A DNA stretch of 43,678 bases. Source: Hungatella sp. UBA3048 (GTDB lineage: Bacteria; Bacillota; Clostridia; Lachnospirales; Lachnospiraceae). The notes below the pieces were generated by a model that did no database searches, was not told the DNA's origin, and saw nothing but the letters and a program-made list of their open reading frames with translations. Positions within the stretch are counted from its first letter, which is position 1, and the number at the start of each line of letters is the position of its first letter. Below are positions 14,993 to 23,453 of this stretch, in pieces. The translations under genes were made by a program, and so were the position numbers. The DNA lies in contig DFCS01000027.1 of NCBI GenBank assembly GCA_002367105.1, positions 6,691 through 50,368 on the forward strand, written 5' to 3'.

Positions 14993-16426
14993 ATGGCAAA
15001 GGAAAAGAAATTAGTAGAGGCGATTACATCCATGGAGGTGGATTTTGCGCAGTGGTATACGGATGTTGTAAAGAAAGCAGAGTTAATTGATTACTCCAGC
15101 GTAAAGGGCTGCATGGTCATCAAACCGGCAGGGTATGCCATCTGGGAAAACATCCAGAGCGAGCTTGACAGAAGGTTTAAGGAAGTAGGGGTGGAAAATG
15201 TTTACATGCCTATGTTTATTCCGGAAAGCCTTCTTGAAAGGGAAAAGGACCATGTAGAAGGCTTCGCTCCTGAGGTGGCCTGGGTAACCCACGGAGGTTT
15301 GGAGCCGTTACAGGAAAGGCTTTGTGTCAGACCTACCTCAGAAACCCTTTTCTGTGATTTTTATTCCAGAGAGATCCAGTCCTACCGGGACTTACCGAAG
15401 CTTTATAATCAGTGGTGTTCCGTAGTGCGCTGGGAAAAGACCACCAGACCGTTCTTACGCTCCAGAGAGTTTCTATGGCAGGAAGGCCATACGGCTCATG
15501 CGACAGCCAATGAAGCACAGGAGAGAACGGAGCAGATGCTAAATATATACGCAAATTTCTGTGAAGAAATCCTTGCAATGCCTGTTATACGCGGTCAAAA
15601 GACGGATAAGGAAAAATTTGCCGGAGCAGAGGCAACCTATACCATCGAAGCCCTGATGCATGATGGAAAGGCGCTTCAGTCAGGAACCAGCCATAACTTT
15701 GGAGATGGGTTTGCAAAAGCTTTCGATATTCAGTATTCAGATAAGGAAAATAAACTTCAGTATGTTCATCAGACTTCATGGGGATTGAGCACCAGACTTA
15801 TCGGTGGTATCATCATGGTTCATGGTGATGACAGCGGTCTTGTGCTTCCGCCCAGAATAGCTCCGATCCAGGTGATCATCGTTCCGGTTCAGCAGCAGAA
15901 GGAAGGCGTTCTTGATAAAGCTTATGAGTTAAAAGATGTTCTTTCTAATTATAAAGTAAAAGTTGATGATTCTGATAAGAGCCCGGGATGGAAGTTCAGC
16001 GAATCAGAGATGCGTGGTATTCCGGTTCGAGTGGAAATCGGTCCGAGAGATATTTCAGAGAACCAGGCGGTTCTTGTGCGCCGTGACACCCATGAGAAAA
16101 TTACCGTATCCTTAGATGAGATAAATAATAAGGTAGGAGAGCTTCTGGACTCAATCCAAAAGGATATGCTGGAACGCGCCAGAATTCACCGGGATGTTCA
16201 TACCTACGAGGCAACGGATATGGATACCTTTGTTAAAACTGTGGAGGAAAAACCGGGCTTTGTAAAGGCCATGTGGTGCGGCTCCCAGGAATGTGAGGAT
16301 AAGATCAAGGAGATTACAGGAGCAACATCCCGCTGTATGCCATTTAAGCAGGAAACACTTGCCGATACCTGTGTATGCTGCGGAAAACCTGCAGTTAAGA
16401 TGGTTTACTGGGGCAGAGCGTATTAA
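14993..16426 (+). CDS. proS: Prolyl-tRNA synthetase, short form without bacterial editing insertion
   Basis: Charges tRNA-Pro. 477 aa, so it is the archaeal/eukaryote-like ProRS class rather than the roughly 570-aa bacterial one with an INS editing domain. Class II motifs are visible: TSETLFCDFYSREIQSYRDL, motif 2 RPFLRSREFLWQEGHTAHAT, and motif 3 STRLIGGIIMVHGDDSGLVLPPRIAP. The anticodon-binding domain follows. The C-terminal extension with cysteines (CGSQEC, SRCMPF, CVCCGK) and the terminal WGRAY are typical of this class and probably bind zinc. GAAAGGAGAATTGTT precedes ATG 14993. Expression should rise under proline starvation through the leader T-box. Confidence 0.95.
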   Translation: MAKEKKLVEAITSMEVDFAQWYTDVVKKAELIDYSSVKGCMVIKPAGYAIWENIQSELDRRFKEVGVENVYMPMFIPESLLEREKDHVEGFAPEVAWVTHGGLEPLQERLCVRPTSETLFCDFYSREIQSYRDLPKLYNQWCSVVRWEKTTRPFLRSREFLWQEGHTAHATANEAQERTEQMLNIYANFCEEILAMPVIRGQKTDKEKFAGAEATYTIEALMHDGKALQSGTSHNFGDGFAKAFDIQYSDKENKLQYVHQTSWGLSTRLIGGIIMVHGDDSGLVLPPRIAPIQVIIVPVQQQKEGVLDKAYELKDVLSNYKVKVDDSDKSPGWKFSESEMRGIPVRVEIGPRDISENQAVLVRRDTHEKITVSLDEINNKVGELLDSIQKDMLERARIHRDVHTYEATDMDTFVKTVEEKPGFVKAMWCGSQECEDKIKEITGATSRCMPFKQETLADTCVCCGKPAVKMVYWGRAY

Positions 16427-16461
16427 TAACGGCAGGATAGGAAAATCAGGAGGTAAAAAAG

Positions 16462-17682
16462 GTGATAAAGATTCAGGTTCCGGAGGCGGCGAGGAAAATC
16501 ATCGAACAACTGAATACCAGCGGCTTTGAAGCCTATGTGGTGGGAGGCTGCGTGAGAGACAGCCTGTTAGGCCGGTCGCCGGAAGACTGGGATATCACAA
16601 CCTCAGCAAAGCCGGAACAGGTAAAGGAAATATTTAATAGAACGGTTGATACGGGAATCCAGCACGGTACGGTTACGGTACTTATTGACCATGAAGGTTA
16701 TGAAGTAACCACATACCGTATAGACGGAGAGTATGAGGATGGACGTCACCCCAAATCCGTAGAATTTACGGGTAACCTGCTGGAGGATTTGAAACGCCGG
16801 GATTTTACCATCAATGCCATGGCCTACAGCGACCGTGAGGGGTTAGTGGATGCATTTGACGGGGAAAAGGATTTGGAGGACCGGGTCATCCGCTGCGTGG
16901 GAAACCCTCATGACCGGTTTAACGAAGATGCCTTAAGGATCCTTAGGGCCATCCGTTTTTCTGCCCAGCTGTGCTTTGACATGGAAGCGAATACAAAAGC
17001 GGCAATTTCTGTTATAGCCCCCAACATGGCTAAGGTCAGCAAGGAACGGATCCAGGTGGAGCTTACAAAGCTCCTCCTTTCCGATCATCCCGGAAGGCTT
17101 AAGGATGTATATGAGAACGGGATCGGCCCTTATATCTCAGAGCATTTTGAAGATGCGGGAAGGAAGCTGACTGAAGCAGGGAGGCTTACCGAGCTGCCGC
17201 CTGAAAAGCACATGCGCTGGACCGGTTTTTTAAGGCTTGAGGAGCCTGAGGATGCGGTAAGGATCCTTAAGGAACTGAAGCTTGATAATGATACCATCTA
17301 TCAGACAAAGACCCTGGTCAGTTTGTGGAAAACAGAGATTCCGGCTCATAAGCCGGCCATCCGGCAGGTGATGAGCACCCTTTCCCCGGAGCTTTTTAAG
17401 GATTTGCTGTGCTTTCAGAAGGTATTCTGCCATGCATCCTATAAAACCAGGCTAAAAATGGTGGAGCAGTATTCGGAGGAAATCTTAAAGAATGGGGATT
17501 GTATCCGCCTGAAGGACATGGCCGTTACCGGCAGGGAATTGATCGATGCAGGCATGAAGCCGGGGCCTGAGATGGGAACGGTGCTTAACCGTTTGTTCCA
17601 GCTGGTTCTTGAAAAGCCGGAATGCAATAACAGGGAATATTTGATGAAATCAGCAGAACAATTTATTAAGGAACAAGGCTAA
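16462..17682 (+). CDS. cca: CCA tRNA nucleotidyltransferase / poly(A) polymerase family
   Basis: Adds or repairs the CCA end of tRNAs. 406 aa class II nucleotidyltransferase. The catalytic head has GGCVRD (28-33), LLGRSPEDWDITT with the metal pair D42/D44, and DFTINAMAYSDREGLVDAFDG. RFNEDALRILRAIRFSAQL is the usual neck motif. The C-terminal body has no HD phosphohydrolase motif that I can see. It starts with GTG at 16462 behind a perfect AGGAGG (16448-16453). It lies 35 bases after proS and may share its T-box-controlled transcript, linking tRNA end repair to synthetase expression. Confidence 0.92.
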   Translation: MIKIQVPEAARKIIEQLNTSGFEAYVVGGCVRDSLLGRSPEDWDITTSAKPEQVKEIFNRTVDTGIQHGTVTVLIDHEGYEVTTYRIDGEYEDGRHPKSVEFTGNLLEDLKRRDFTINAMAYSDREGLVDAFDGEKDLEDRVIRCVGNPHDRFNEDALRILRAIRFSAQLCFDMEANTKAAISVIAPNMAKVSKERIQVELTKLLLSDHPGRLKDVYENGIGPYISEHFEDAGRKLTEAGRLTELPPEKHMRWTGFLRLEEPEDAVRILKELKLDNDTIYQTKTLVSLWKTEIPAHKPAIRQVMSTLSPELFKDLLCFQKVFCHASYKTRLKMVEQYSEEILKNGDCIRLKDMAVTGRELIDAGMKPGPEMGTVLNRLFQLVLEKPECNNREYLMKSAEQFIKEQG

Positions 17683-17711
17683 GGCACGTATAACTTTCTA
17701 CCGTATTTTGC

Positions 17712-17738
17712 ATATTTTTTTCCACCTCTTCATACCCT
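17712..17738 (+). promoter_or_regulatory. Candidate sigma-E promoter of the cotS-like gene
   Basis: GCATATT carrying ATA at 17712-17714, then 16 bases, then CATACCCT (17731-17738). This agrees with ATA-N16-18-CATACAHT with a single -10 mismatch. Sigma-K (AC...CATANNNTA) is also possible, since CATACCCTA fits that -10. A mother-cell promoter matches the coat-protein gene that follows. Confidence 0.6.
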
Positions 17739-17776
17739 AGAAGTAGCTGATAAGCTAAGAGTTGGAGGGGTGGCAA

Positions 17777-18757
17777 GTGAACGAGAAATACACAGAGGTG
17801 CTTTCGCAGTATGAGCTTGAAATTCTGGATGTGAAACGCGGCCGGGGCGCCTGGCTGTGTGAGTCGAATCAGGGGCTTAAACTGCTTCGGGAATATAAAG
17901 GAACCTTAAAGCGCCTGGAATTTGAAGATCAGGTATTTTTACAGATGAAAGAATCCTGCCGCTTGAAAGTGGACCGTTACGTCAGGAATAAAGATGGTGA
18001 ACTCCTCTCCAGTGCCGAGGATGGATCCCGGTGGATTGTAAAAGACTGGTATGCGGATCGGGAATGCAATTTGAAGGATAGCAAAGAGGTATTATGTGCC
18101 ATTGAACAAATTGCTTCTTTACATAAAGTGCTGCGGCGGATTGATTTTAAAGAGGAATGGAACCTGGGGTCCATTTTGGTACAGCAGCCGGCTGAGGAAA
18201 TGGAACGCCATAACAGGGAGCTGGTACGCGCCCGCACGTTCATCCGGAATAAACGAAAAAAGTCTGAGTTTGAACTATGTGTCATGGGGAATTATGATAT
18301 ATTTTTCGAACAGGCCATGGAAGCCTGTAAGGGGATGGCAGGCTTTTATGAAAACCGGAGGGACAGTGAGGAGTATTTGTGTCATGGGGACTTAAACCAG
18401 CACCACGTCCTGATGTGTTTTCATGATGTGGCTATCGTGGAATTCAACCGCATGCATAAGGGCATGCAGATGGAGGACCTGTATCATTTCATGCGGAAAG
18501 CCATGGAAAAGCATGACTGGAATTTGAAGCTTGGTATGGCCATGCTGGAAACTTATACTAAGGTTCTCCCTCTTTCGGATGCAGACAGGATATGCCTATA
18601 CTATTTATTTTTATATCCTGAAAAATACTGGAAGCAGATTAATTTTTATTATAATGCCAATAAAGCCTGGATTCCCGCACGGAATATTGAAAAGCTAAAG
18701 GATTTAGAGATTCAGCAGCCCCTGCGGAATCTTTTCCTGTCAAGAATCCATAATTGA
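17777..18757 (+). CDS. CotS-family spore coat protein (aminoglycoside-phosphotransferase fold)
   Basis: 326 aa of the CotS/YutH family, kinase-like proteins found in spore coats. Recognisable parts: the N-terminal lobe KRGRGAWLCESNQGLKLLREY, the phosphotransferase loop YLCHGDLNQHHVLM (catalytic HGDxxxxH), and LYHFMRKAMEKHDWN plus LYYLFLYPEKYWKQINFYYN, both typical of clostridial CotS proteins. The usual DFD magnesium segment reads VAIVEFNRM, with E-F-N in place of D-F-x, so phosphotransfer is doubtful. GTG 17777 is chosen because GGAGGGGTGG immediately precedes it; the TTG at 17762 would place that site inside the gene. A mother-cell promoter lies 40 bases upstream. Confidence 0.82.
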   Translation: MNEKYTEVLSQYELEILDVKRGRGAWLCESNQGLKLLREYKGTLKRLEFEDQVFLQMKESCRLKVDRYVRNKDGELLSSAEDGSRWIVKDWYADRECNLKDSKEVLCAIEQIASLHKVLRRIDFKEEWNLGSILVQQPAEEMERHNRELVRARTFIRNKRKKSEFELCVMGNYDIFFEQAMEACKGMAGFYENRRDSEEYLCHGDLNQHHVLMCFHDVAIVEFNRMHKGMQMEDLYHFMRKAMEKHDWNLKLGMAMLETYTKVLPLSDADRICLYYLFLYPEKYWKQINFYYNANKAWIPARNIEKLKDLEIQQPLRNLFLSRIHN

Positions 18758-18872
18758 ATGAAACTCCCGTTGATTCAGTTTGGATACAAAATAATGGAAA
18801 TACACTTTTCTTTTACCATGTTATGATTTATAATATCCATAACAGTTTAGGCGGGAAAGGAGTATTTTGCTT

Positions 18873-20609
18873 ATGAAAGATTACAGGAGTATATATGAGG
18901 AATGGCTTTTAAATCCATATTTTGATGAGGCGACAAAGGAAGAACTCCGGGGGATCGGTGACGATGAGAATGAGATTAAGGAGCGGTTCTATCAGGATTT
19001 GGAATTTGGCACCGCTGGCTTAAGAGGGATCATCGGCGCTGGAATCAACCGGATGAATATCTATGTAGTAAGAAAAGCGACCCAGGGTCTTGCAAATTAT
19101 ATAATAAGCCAGGGCGGCGTTAATAAGGGTGTGGCCATTGCATATGACTCCAGGCACATGTCTCCGGAGTTTGCAGAGGAAGCAGCACTTACGCTGGCCG
19201 CCAATGGGATCAAAGCCTATAAATTCGAATCATTGCGTCCAACACCGGAGCTTTCTTTTGCTGTAAGGGAGTTAGGCTGTATTGCCGGTATCAACATTAC
19301 GGCCAGCCACAATCCGCCGGAATATAATGGATACAAGGTATACTGGGAGGATGGCGCCCAGTTTACTCCTCCTCATGACAAAGGGGTGACCGCAGAAGTC
19401 CTGAATATCACGGATATTTCAACCGTTAAGACGACGACTGTGGAAGCTGCAAAGGAATCAGGTAAATATGAAATCATCGGAGCTGATCTGGATGATAAAT
19501 ATATTGCCCACGTAAAGGCTCAGGTAGTAAACCAGGATGCCATTGACCAGATGCAGAATGATATTAAAATTGTCTATTCTCCTCTTCATGGTACAGGCAA
19601 TCTTCCGGCAAGAAGAGCGTTAAAGGAAATCGGCTTTACCCATGTGTATGTGGTTCCTGAACAGGAACTGCCAGATGGTGACTTCCCAACGGTCAGCTAT
19701 CCAAATCCTGAGGCAGAGGAAGCCTTTTTACTGGGCCTTGCCCTTGCAAAGGAAAAGGATGCGGATCTGGTTCTGGCAACCGACCCGGATGCTGACCGTC
19801 TTGGGGTGTATGTAAAGGATGAGAAATCCGGCGGGTACATCCCATTGACCGGCAACATGTCCGGTTCTCTTCTGTGCGAGTATGTACTTAGCCAGAAGAA
19901 GGAAAGAGGAGCGATTCCCGCAGATGGACAGGTAGTCAAATCCATTGTTACCACCAATCTGGTGGATGCGGTGGCGAAGGCTTACAACTGTGAGCTTATT
20001 GAGGTTTTAACCGGTTTTAAATACATCGGCCAGCAGATTTTAAAGGAAGAGGCCACCGGATACGGAACCTATATGTTTGGCCTGGAGGAAAGTTATGGTT
20101 GCTTGATCGGAACCTATGCCCGTGATAAGGATGCCATTTCCGCTACGGTCGCTTTGTGTGAGGCTGCCGCCTATTATAAGACAAAGGGCATGACCCTGTG
20201 GGATGCCATGATTGCCATGTATGAGAAATATGGCTATTATAAAGATGCGGTAAAGGCCATCGGCTTAAAAGGCATTGAGGGACAGGAAAAGATCCGGGCG
20301 ATCATGGAGACCATGCGCAGGGAAACTCCAACAGAAGTTGGCGGATATCACGTTCTTTCTGCCAGGGATTATAAGCTTGATACCGTTAAAGATATGAATA
20401 CAGGGGAAACCAGACCAACCGGACTGCCCCAGTCTGATGTACTTTATTACGATCTGACAGAGGATGCATGGCTGTGTGTAAGGCCTTCGGGAACAGAACC
20501 CAAGATTAAATTTTACTATGGCGTTAAGGGTGATACCATGGCAGATGCGGATGAGCGGTCTGCAAAGCTTGGAGAGGCTGTTATGGCTATGGTAGATAAG
20601 ATGATGTAA
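18873..20609 (+). CDS. pgcA: Phosphoglucomutase / phosphomannomutase
   Basis: Interconverts glucose-1-phosphate and glucose-6-phosphate (perhaps also mannose phosphates) for cell-envelope sugar supply. 578 aa, like Bacillus PgcA. FGTAGLRGIIGAG is the N-terminal signature. The phosphoserine S145 is in NITASHNPPEYNGYKVYW. The magnesium loop ATDPDADRLGV and the sugar loop GLEESYGCLIG follow, and the C-terminal phosphate loop is RPSGTEPKIKFYYGV. AAAGGAG (18856-18862) sets the start at ATG 18873 rather than TTG 18867. It is monocistronic and ends at a strong terminator. Confidence 0.93.
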   Translation: MKDYRSIYEEWLLNPYFDEATKEELRGIGDDENEIKERFYQDLEFGTAGLRGIIGAGINRMNIYVVRKATQGLANYIISQGGVNKGVAIAYDSRHMSPEFAEEAALTLAANGIKAYKFESLRPTPELSFAVRELGCIAGINITASHNPPEYNGYKVYWEDGAQFTPPHDKGVTAEVLNITDISTVKTTTVEAAKESGKYEIIGADLDDKYIAHVKAQVVNQDAIDQMQNDIKIVYSPLHGTGNLPARRALKEIGFTHVYVVPEQELPDGDFPTVSYPNPEAEEAFLLGLALAKEKDADLVLATDPDADRLGVYVKDEKSGGYIPLTGNMSGSLLCEYVLSQKKERGAIPADGQVVKSIVTTNLVDAVAKAYNCELIEVLTGFKYIGQQILKEEATGYGTYMFGLEESYGCLIGTYARDKDAISATVALCEAAAYYKTKGMTLWDAMIAMYEKYGYYKDAVKAIGLKGIEGQEKIRAIMETMRRETPTEVGGYHVLSARDYKLDTVKDMNTGETRPTGLPQSDVLYYDLTEDAWLCVRPSGTEPKIKFYYGVKGDTMADADERSAKLGEAVMAMVDKMM

Positions 20610-20622
20610 GATTTTACAGAAT

Positions 20623-20666
20623 ATAGAAGGAGCCTGGGCTTTTAGCCAGGCTCCTTCTATATCTTT
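20623..20666. terminator. Strong bidirectional terminator
   Basis: ATAGAAGGAGCCTGG (20623-20637) pairs perfectly with CCAGGCTCCTTCTAT (20646-20660), forming one of the longest stems in the window. It lies between the convergent pgcA (+) and PF06541 protein (-). Confidence 0.88.
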
Positions 20667-20678
20667 AAATTTTTTAAA

Positions 20679-21566
20679 TTATGACTTTTTATATTTTTTG
20701 GAATATTCTTTTAATTCCCTTAAGGCGTCACCGAACAGCCGGGATGAAGCAGTAGGGTTCCGGCGGAGGATTCCCTTTCGATAAGAGGTCAGACGTCCGG
20801 TCAATTTCTCTTTGGTTTCCGTTAGTGACTGAAGGCGCTCCACTAAGGCGGATTCTTTTAATGCACTGGCAGTTTCGGCCTTCAGAGAGGAAATCATTCC
20901 CATGGTTTCTCCCTTTAAACTGGCAGCCTTCATAATAGTCTCGGTTTTTATGTCGGATACCCTTTGGGCGGTTTCCGCCTTTAACAGAGCCATCTGCACC
21001 TGAACCTCATCAAGCTCGGACTTTAGCTTGGTCATGGTTTCCAGGATGCGGCCAAGGTCTAAGGCTTCCTTGGTGGAGCGTATGGCATCAGTGACAAAAA
21101 GGAGGCCAACCATAATCACAAGGATGATGCACGCTGTCCCGTTTAATCGAAGGACCAGCCATTCTACTGGACGGTGAATAACTTCCGTCAGCAAAAGAGT
21201 AAGAAATCCCCAGGCGATGGAGTTGGTAAGACAGACATAACCGTTTAAATTAAAGGGATTGTTGCTGTAATCCCAATATTTCATTTTAAACAGACGCTCC
21301 ATGACATATCCGGTCACGTATTCCAGAGCGGAAGCCCCCAGCATGCCAAAGAGAAACACCAGGAATAAGTTGCCCTGGACAGGAATGGACAGCCACAGCA
21401 TGATTATCGCCCCGCTTCCGTAGAGAGGAAGAAGGGGAAGTCTGAGAAAACCGCGGTTAACAAAATGAAGGCTTCTTACGGAAACATAAGTGGATTCGAT
21501 GATCCAGCCAATAAAGCAATAGATGAAGAAAAACAGCAGCCATTGATACCAAGTATATAAATACAT
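20679..21566 (-). CDS. PF06541-type ABC-transporter-like membrane protein with coiled-coil tail
   Basis: 295 aa. The first 160 residues carry four or five hydrophobic helices with WLLFFFIYCFIGWIIESTYVSV, the conserved FVNRGFLRLPLLPLYGSGA and LEYVTGYVMERLFKMKYWDYSNNPFNLNGYV, marks of the putative ABC transporter (CmpB-like) PF06541 family. The usual family member ends soon after. Here a cytoplasmic tail of about 130 residues follows, with an exact 11-residue repeat at 195-238 and a basic end (KKYKKS). GGAAGGGTTAAATTT on the - strand precedes the start at 21566. Function unknown; no ATPase partner is adjacent in the same direction, and the ABC-F gene is divergent. Confidence 0.75.
   Translation of the reverse strand: MYLYTWYQWLLFFFIYCFIGWIIESTYVSVRSLHFVNRGFLRLPLLPLYGSGAIIMLWLSIPVQGNLFLVFLFGMLGASALEYVTGYVMERLFKMKYWDYSNNPFNLNGYVCLTNSIAWGFLTLLLTEVIHRPVEWLVLRLNGTACIILVIMVGLLFVTDAIRSTKEALDLGRILETMTKLKSELDEVQVQMALLKAETAQRVSDIKTETIMKAASLKGETMGMISSLKAETASALKESALVERLQSLTETKEKLTGRLTSYRKGILRRNPTASSRLFGDALRELKEYSKKYKKS
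20853..20984 (-). repeat. Four tandem 11-residue (hendecad) repeats in the PF06541 protein
   Basis: Residues 195-238 read as LKAETAQRVSD, IKTETIMKAAS, LKGETMGMISS, LKAETASALKE: four units of exactly 11 residues with the core L/I-K-x-E-T. Eleven-residue spacing gives a nearly untwisted or right-handed coiled coil, so the tail probably forms a straight oligomeric rod. Confidence 0.75.
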
Positions 21567-21743
21567 AAATTTAACCCTTCCATGGAAAATTCTTTTGGGT
21601 TTATCATAAACGTTTTTGACTTTTTTTGCAACCTTTGCTTGCCTTAATTGCTTCTGTCATGTAGAATTATGATGTTTCGTATTTATAATAGTGAAAAACC
21701 GGCGAAAAGCCAAAGTAAACCGTAATAATAAAGGAGTTTTTCA

Positions 21744-23300
21744 ATGAGCATATTAAACGTAGAACATCTGACCCATGGATTCGGGGACCGTGCCATCTTT
21801 CAGGATGTATCCTTCCGCCTTTTAAAGGGAGAGCATATCGGCCTGATCGGAGCCAATGGAGAAGGAAAATCCACATTTATGAATATAATAACCGGAACGT
21901 TACAGCCGGATGAAGGAAAGGTGGAGTGGGCGAAACGGGTCCGGGTCGGTTACCTGGACCAGCATACGGTGCTGGATAAGGGGATGACCATCCGGGATGT
22001 ATTAAAAGGCGCTTTTGCGTTCCTGTTTCAGATGGAAGAACAGATGAATGAGATCTGTGACAAAATGGGAGAGGCAGATGAGGAAACCATGGCTTCCATG
22101 ATGGAGGAACTTGGAACCATTCAGGACCTTCTCATGGCCCATGACTTTTATATTATTGATTCAAAGGTGGAGGAAGTAGCCAGAGCCTTAGGATTAAGCG
22201 ACATGGGTCTGGATAAAGACGTGACGGAACTAAGCGGAGGCCAGAGGACTAAGGTCCTTTTAGGAAAGCTTTTACTTGAGAAGCCGGATATCCTTCTCCT
22301 TGATGAGCCGACGAATTATCTGGATGTGCAGCATATTGAATGGCTGAAGCGTTATCTCCTGGAGTATGAAAATGCATTTATCCTGATATCCCATGATATT
22401 CCATTCTTAAACAGCGTGGTAAACATCATTTACCATATGGAGAACCAAAGCCTGGACCGTTATGTAGGAGACTATGAAAAATTTCAGGAAGTGTATGCCG
22501 TAAAACGGTCGCAATTAGAGGCGGCTTATAAGCGGCAGCAGCAGGAGATTGCGGAACTGGAGGATTTTGTAGCCCGGAATAAGGCCCGGGTGTCCACCAG
22601 GAACATGGCAATGTCCAGACAAAAAAAACTGGATAAGATGGAGGTTATTGAGCTTTCAAGAGATAAGCCAAAGCCGGAGTTTCATTTTATGGAAGCACGT
22701 ACAGCCGGAAAGTATATCTTTGAGACCAAGGATATGGTGATTGGTTATGAGGAGCCTTTGTCAAGGCCTTTGAATCTTTCTATGGAGCGTGGGGAAAAGG
22801 TAGTGTTAGTAGGTGCAAACGGCATCGGTAAAACTACCCTGTTAAAAAGCATCCTGGGACTTATACCGTCCTTAGGGGGAGATATGGAGCTTGGGGATTA
22901 CCTTTCCATTGGATACTTTGAACAGGAGATGGCCCCTGGAAATACCACCACATGCATCGAAGAGATCTGGAAAGAGTTCCCTTCCTATACCCAGTACCAG
23001 GTCCGGTCGGCTCTGGCAAAATGCGGTCTGACGACCAAGCACATTGAGAGTCAGGTGCGGGTGCTCAGCGGAGGAGAGCAGGCAAAGGTCAGGTTATGTA
23101 AGCTCCTCAACCGGGAAACCAATGTCCTTCTTTTGGATGAGCCTACCAACCATCTTGATGTGGAGGCAAAGGAAGAACTTAAGAGAGCCTTAAAGGAGTA
23201 TAAGGGAAGTATTCTCCTGATCTGCCATGAACCGGAGTTCTACGAAGGAATTGCCACCAGAGTGCTGGACTGCAGGGAATGGGCCCTTAGATTATCTTAA
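21744..23300 (+). CDS. ABC-F family ATPase
   Basis: 518 aa with two ABC cassettes and no membrane segments, as in ABC-F translation factors acting at the ribosomal E site. The first Walker A is GANGEGKST (36-44), with signature LSGGQRTK and LLLDEPTNYLD. The second is GANGIGKTT, with signature LSGGEQAK and LLLDEPTNHLDV. The linker (about 245-315) is charged, with RNKARVSTRNMAMSRQKKLDKM, as in YkpA/YbiT-like members. Its moderate length does not by itself suggest antibiotic resistance. TAAAGGAGTTTTTCA precedes ATG 21744. It is divergent from the PF06541 gene and ends in its own terminator. Confidence 0.9.
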   Translation: MSILNVEHLTHGFGDRAIFQDVSFRLLKGEHIGLIGANGEGKSTFMNIITGTLQPDEGKVEWAKRVRVGYLDQHTVLDKGMTIRDVLKGAFAFLFQMEEQMNEICDKMGEADEETMASMMEELGTIQDLLMAHDFYIIDSKVEEVARALGLSDMGLDKDVTELSGGQRTKVLLGKLLLEKPDILLLDEPTNYLDVQHIEWLKRYLLEYENAFILISHDIPFLNSVVNIIYHMENQSLDRYVGDYEKFQEVYAVKRSQLEAAYKRQQQEIAELEDFVARNKARVSTRNMAMSRQKKLDKMEVIELSRDKPKPEFHFMEARTAGKYIFETKDMVIGYEEPLSRPLNLSMERGEKVVLVGANGIGKTTLLKSILGLIPSLGGDMELGDYLSIGYFEQEMAPGNTTTCIEEIWKEFPSYTQYQVRSALAKCGLTTKHIESQVRVLSGGEQAKVRLCKLLNRETNVLLLDEPTNHLDVEAKEELKRALKEYKGSILLICHEPEFYEGIATRVLDCREWALRLS

Positions 23301-23317
23301 TAAAAAGACTAGCTGTA

Positions 23318-23349
23318 GAAGAGGATGCATGATAGCGTCCTCTTTTTGC
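23318..23349 (+). terminator. Terminator after the ABC-F gene
   Basis: AGAGGATGC (23320-23328) pairs with GCGTCCTCT (23335-23343) with one G-T pair, followed by TTTTTGC. Confidence 0.82.
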
Positions 23350-23401
23350 TTTATATGGCATCTTTTCAGATCCTAAAACACTGGTGGGATCAGTCTTGAA
23401 A

Positions 23402-23410
23402 TGATATACT
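23402..23410 (+). promoter_or_regulatory. Extended -10 promoter of the yesM-led operon
   Basis: TGATATACT provides TG-n-TATACT (23402-23410). No good -35 is present 17 bases upstream, which fits an extended -10 or an activator-dependent promoter. It is about 44 bases before ATG 23454. Confidence 0.45.
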
Positions 23411-23453
23411 GAAAGGAATATATAGCAAAAGAAAAACCAAAGGAAACAATGCC

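Noticed and set aside
21603..21625. CcpA cre-like site (ATAAACGTTTTT) upstream of the ABC-F gene
   Set aside because: The flanking bases do not fit TGWAANCGNTNWCA, and catabolite control of this gene is not expected.
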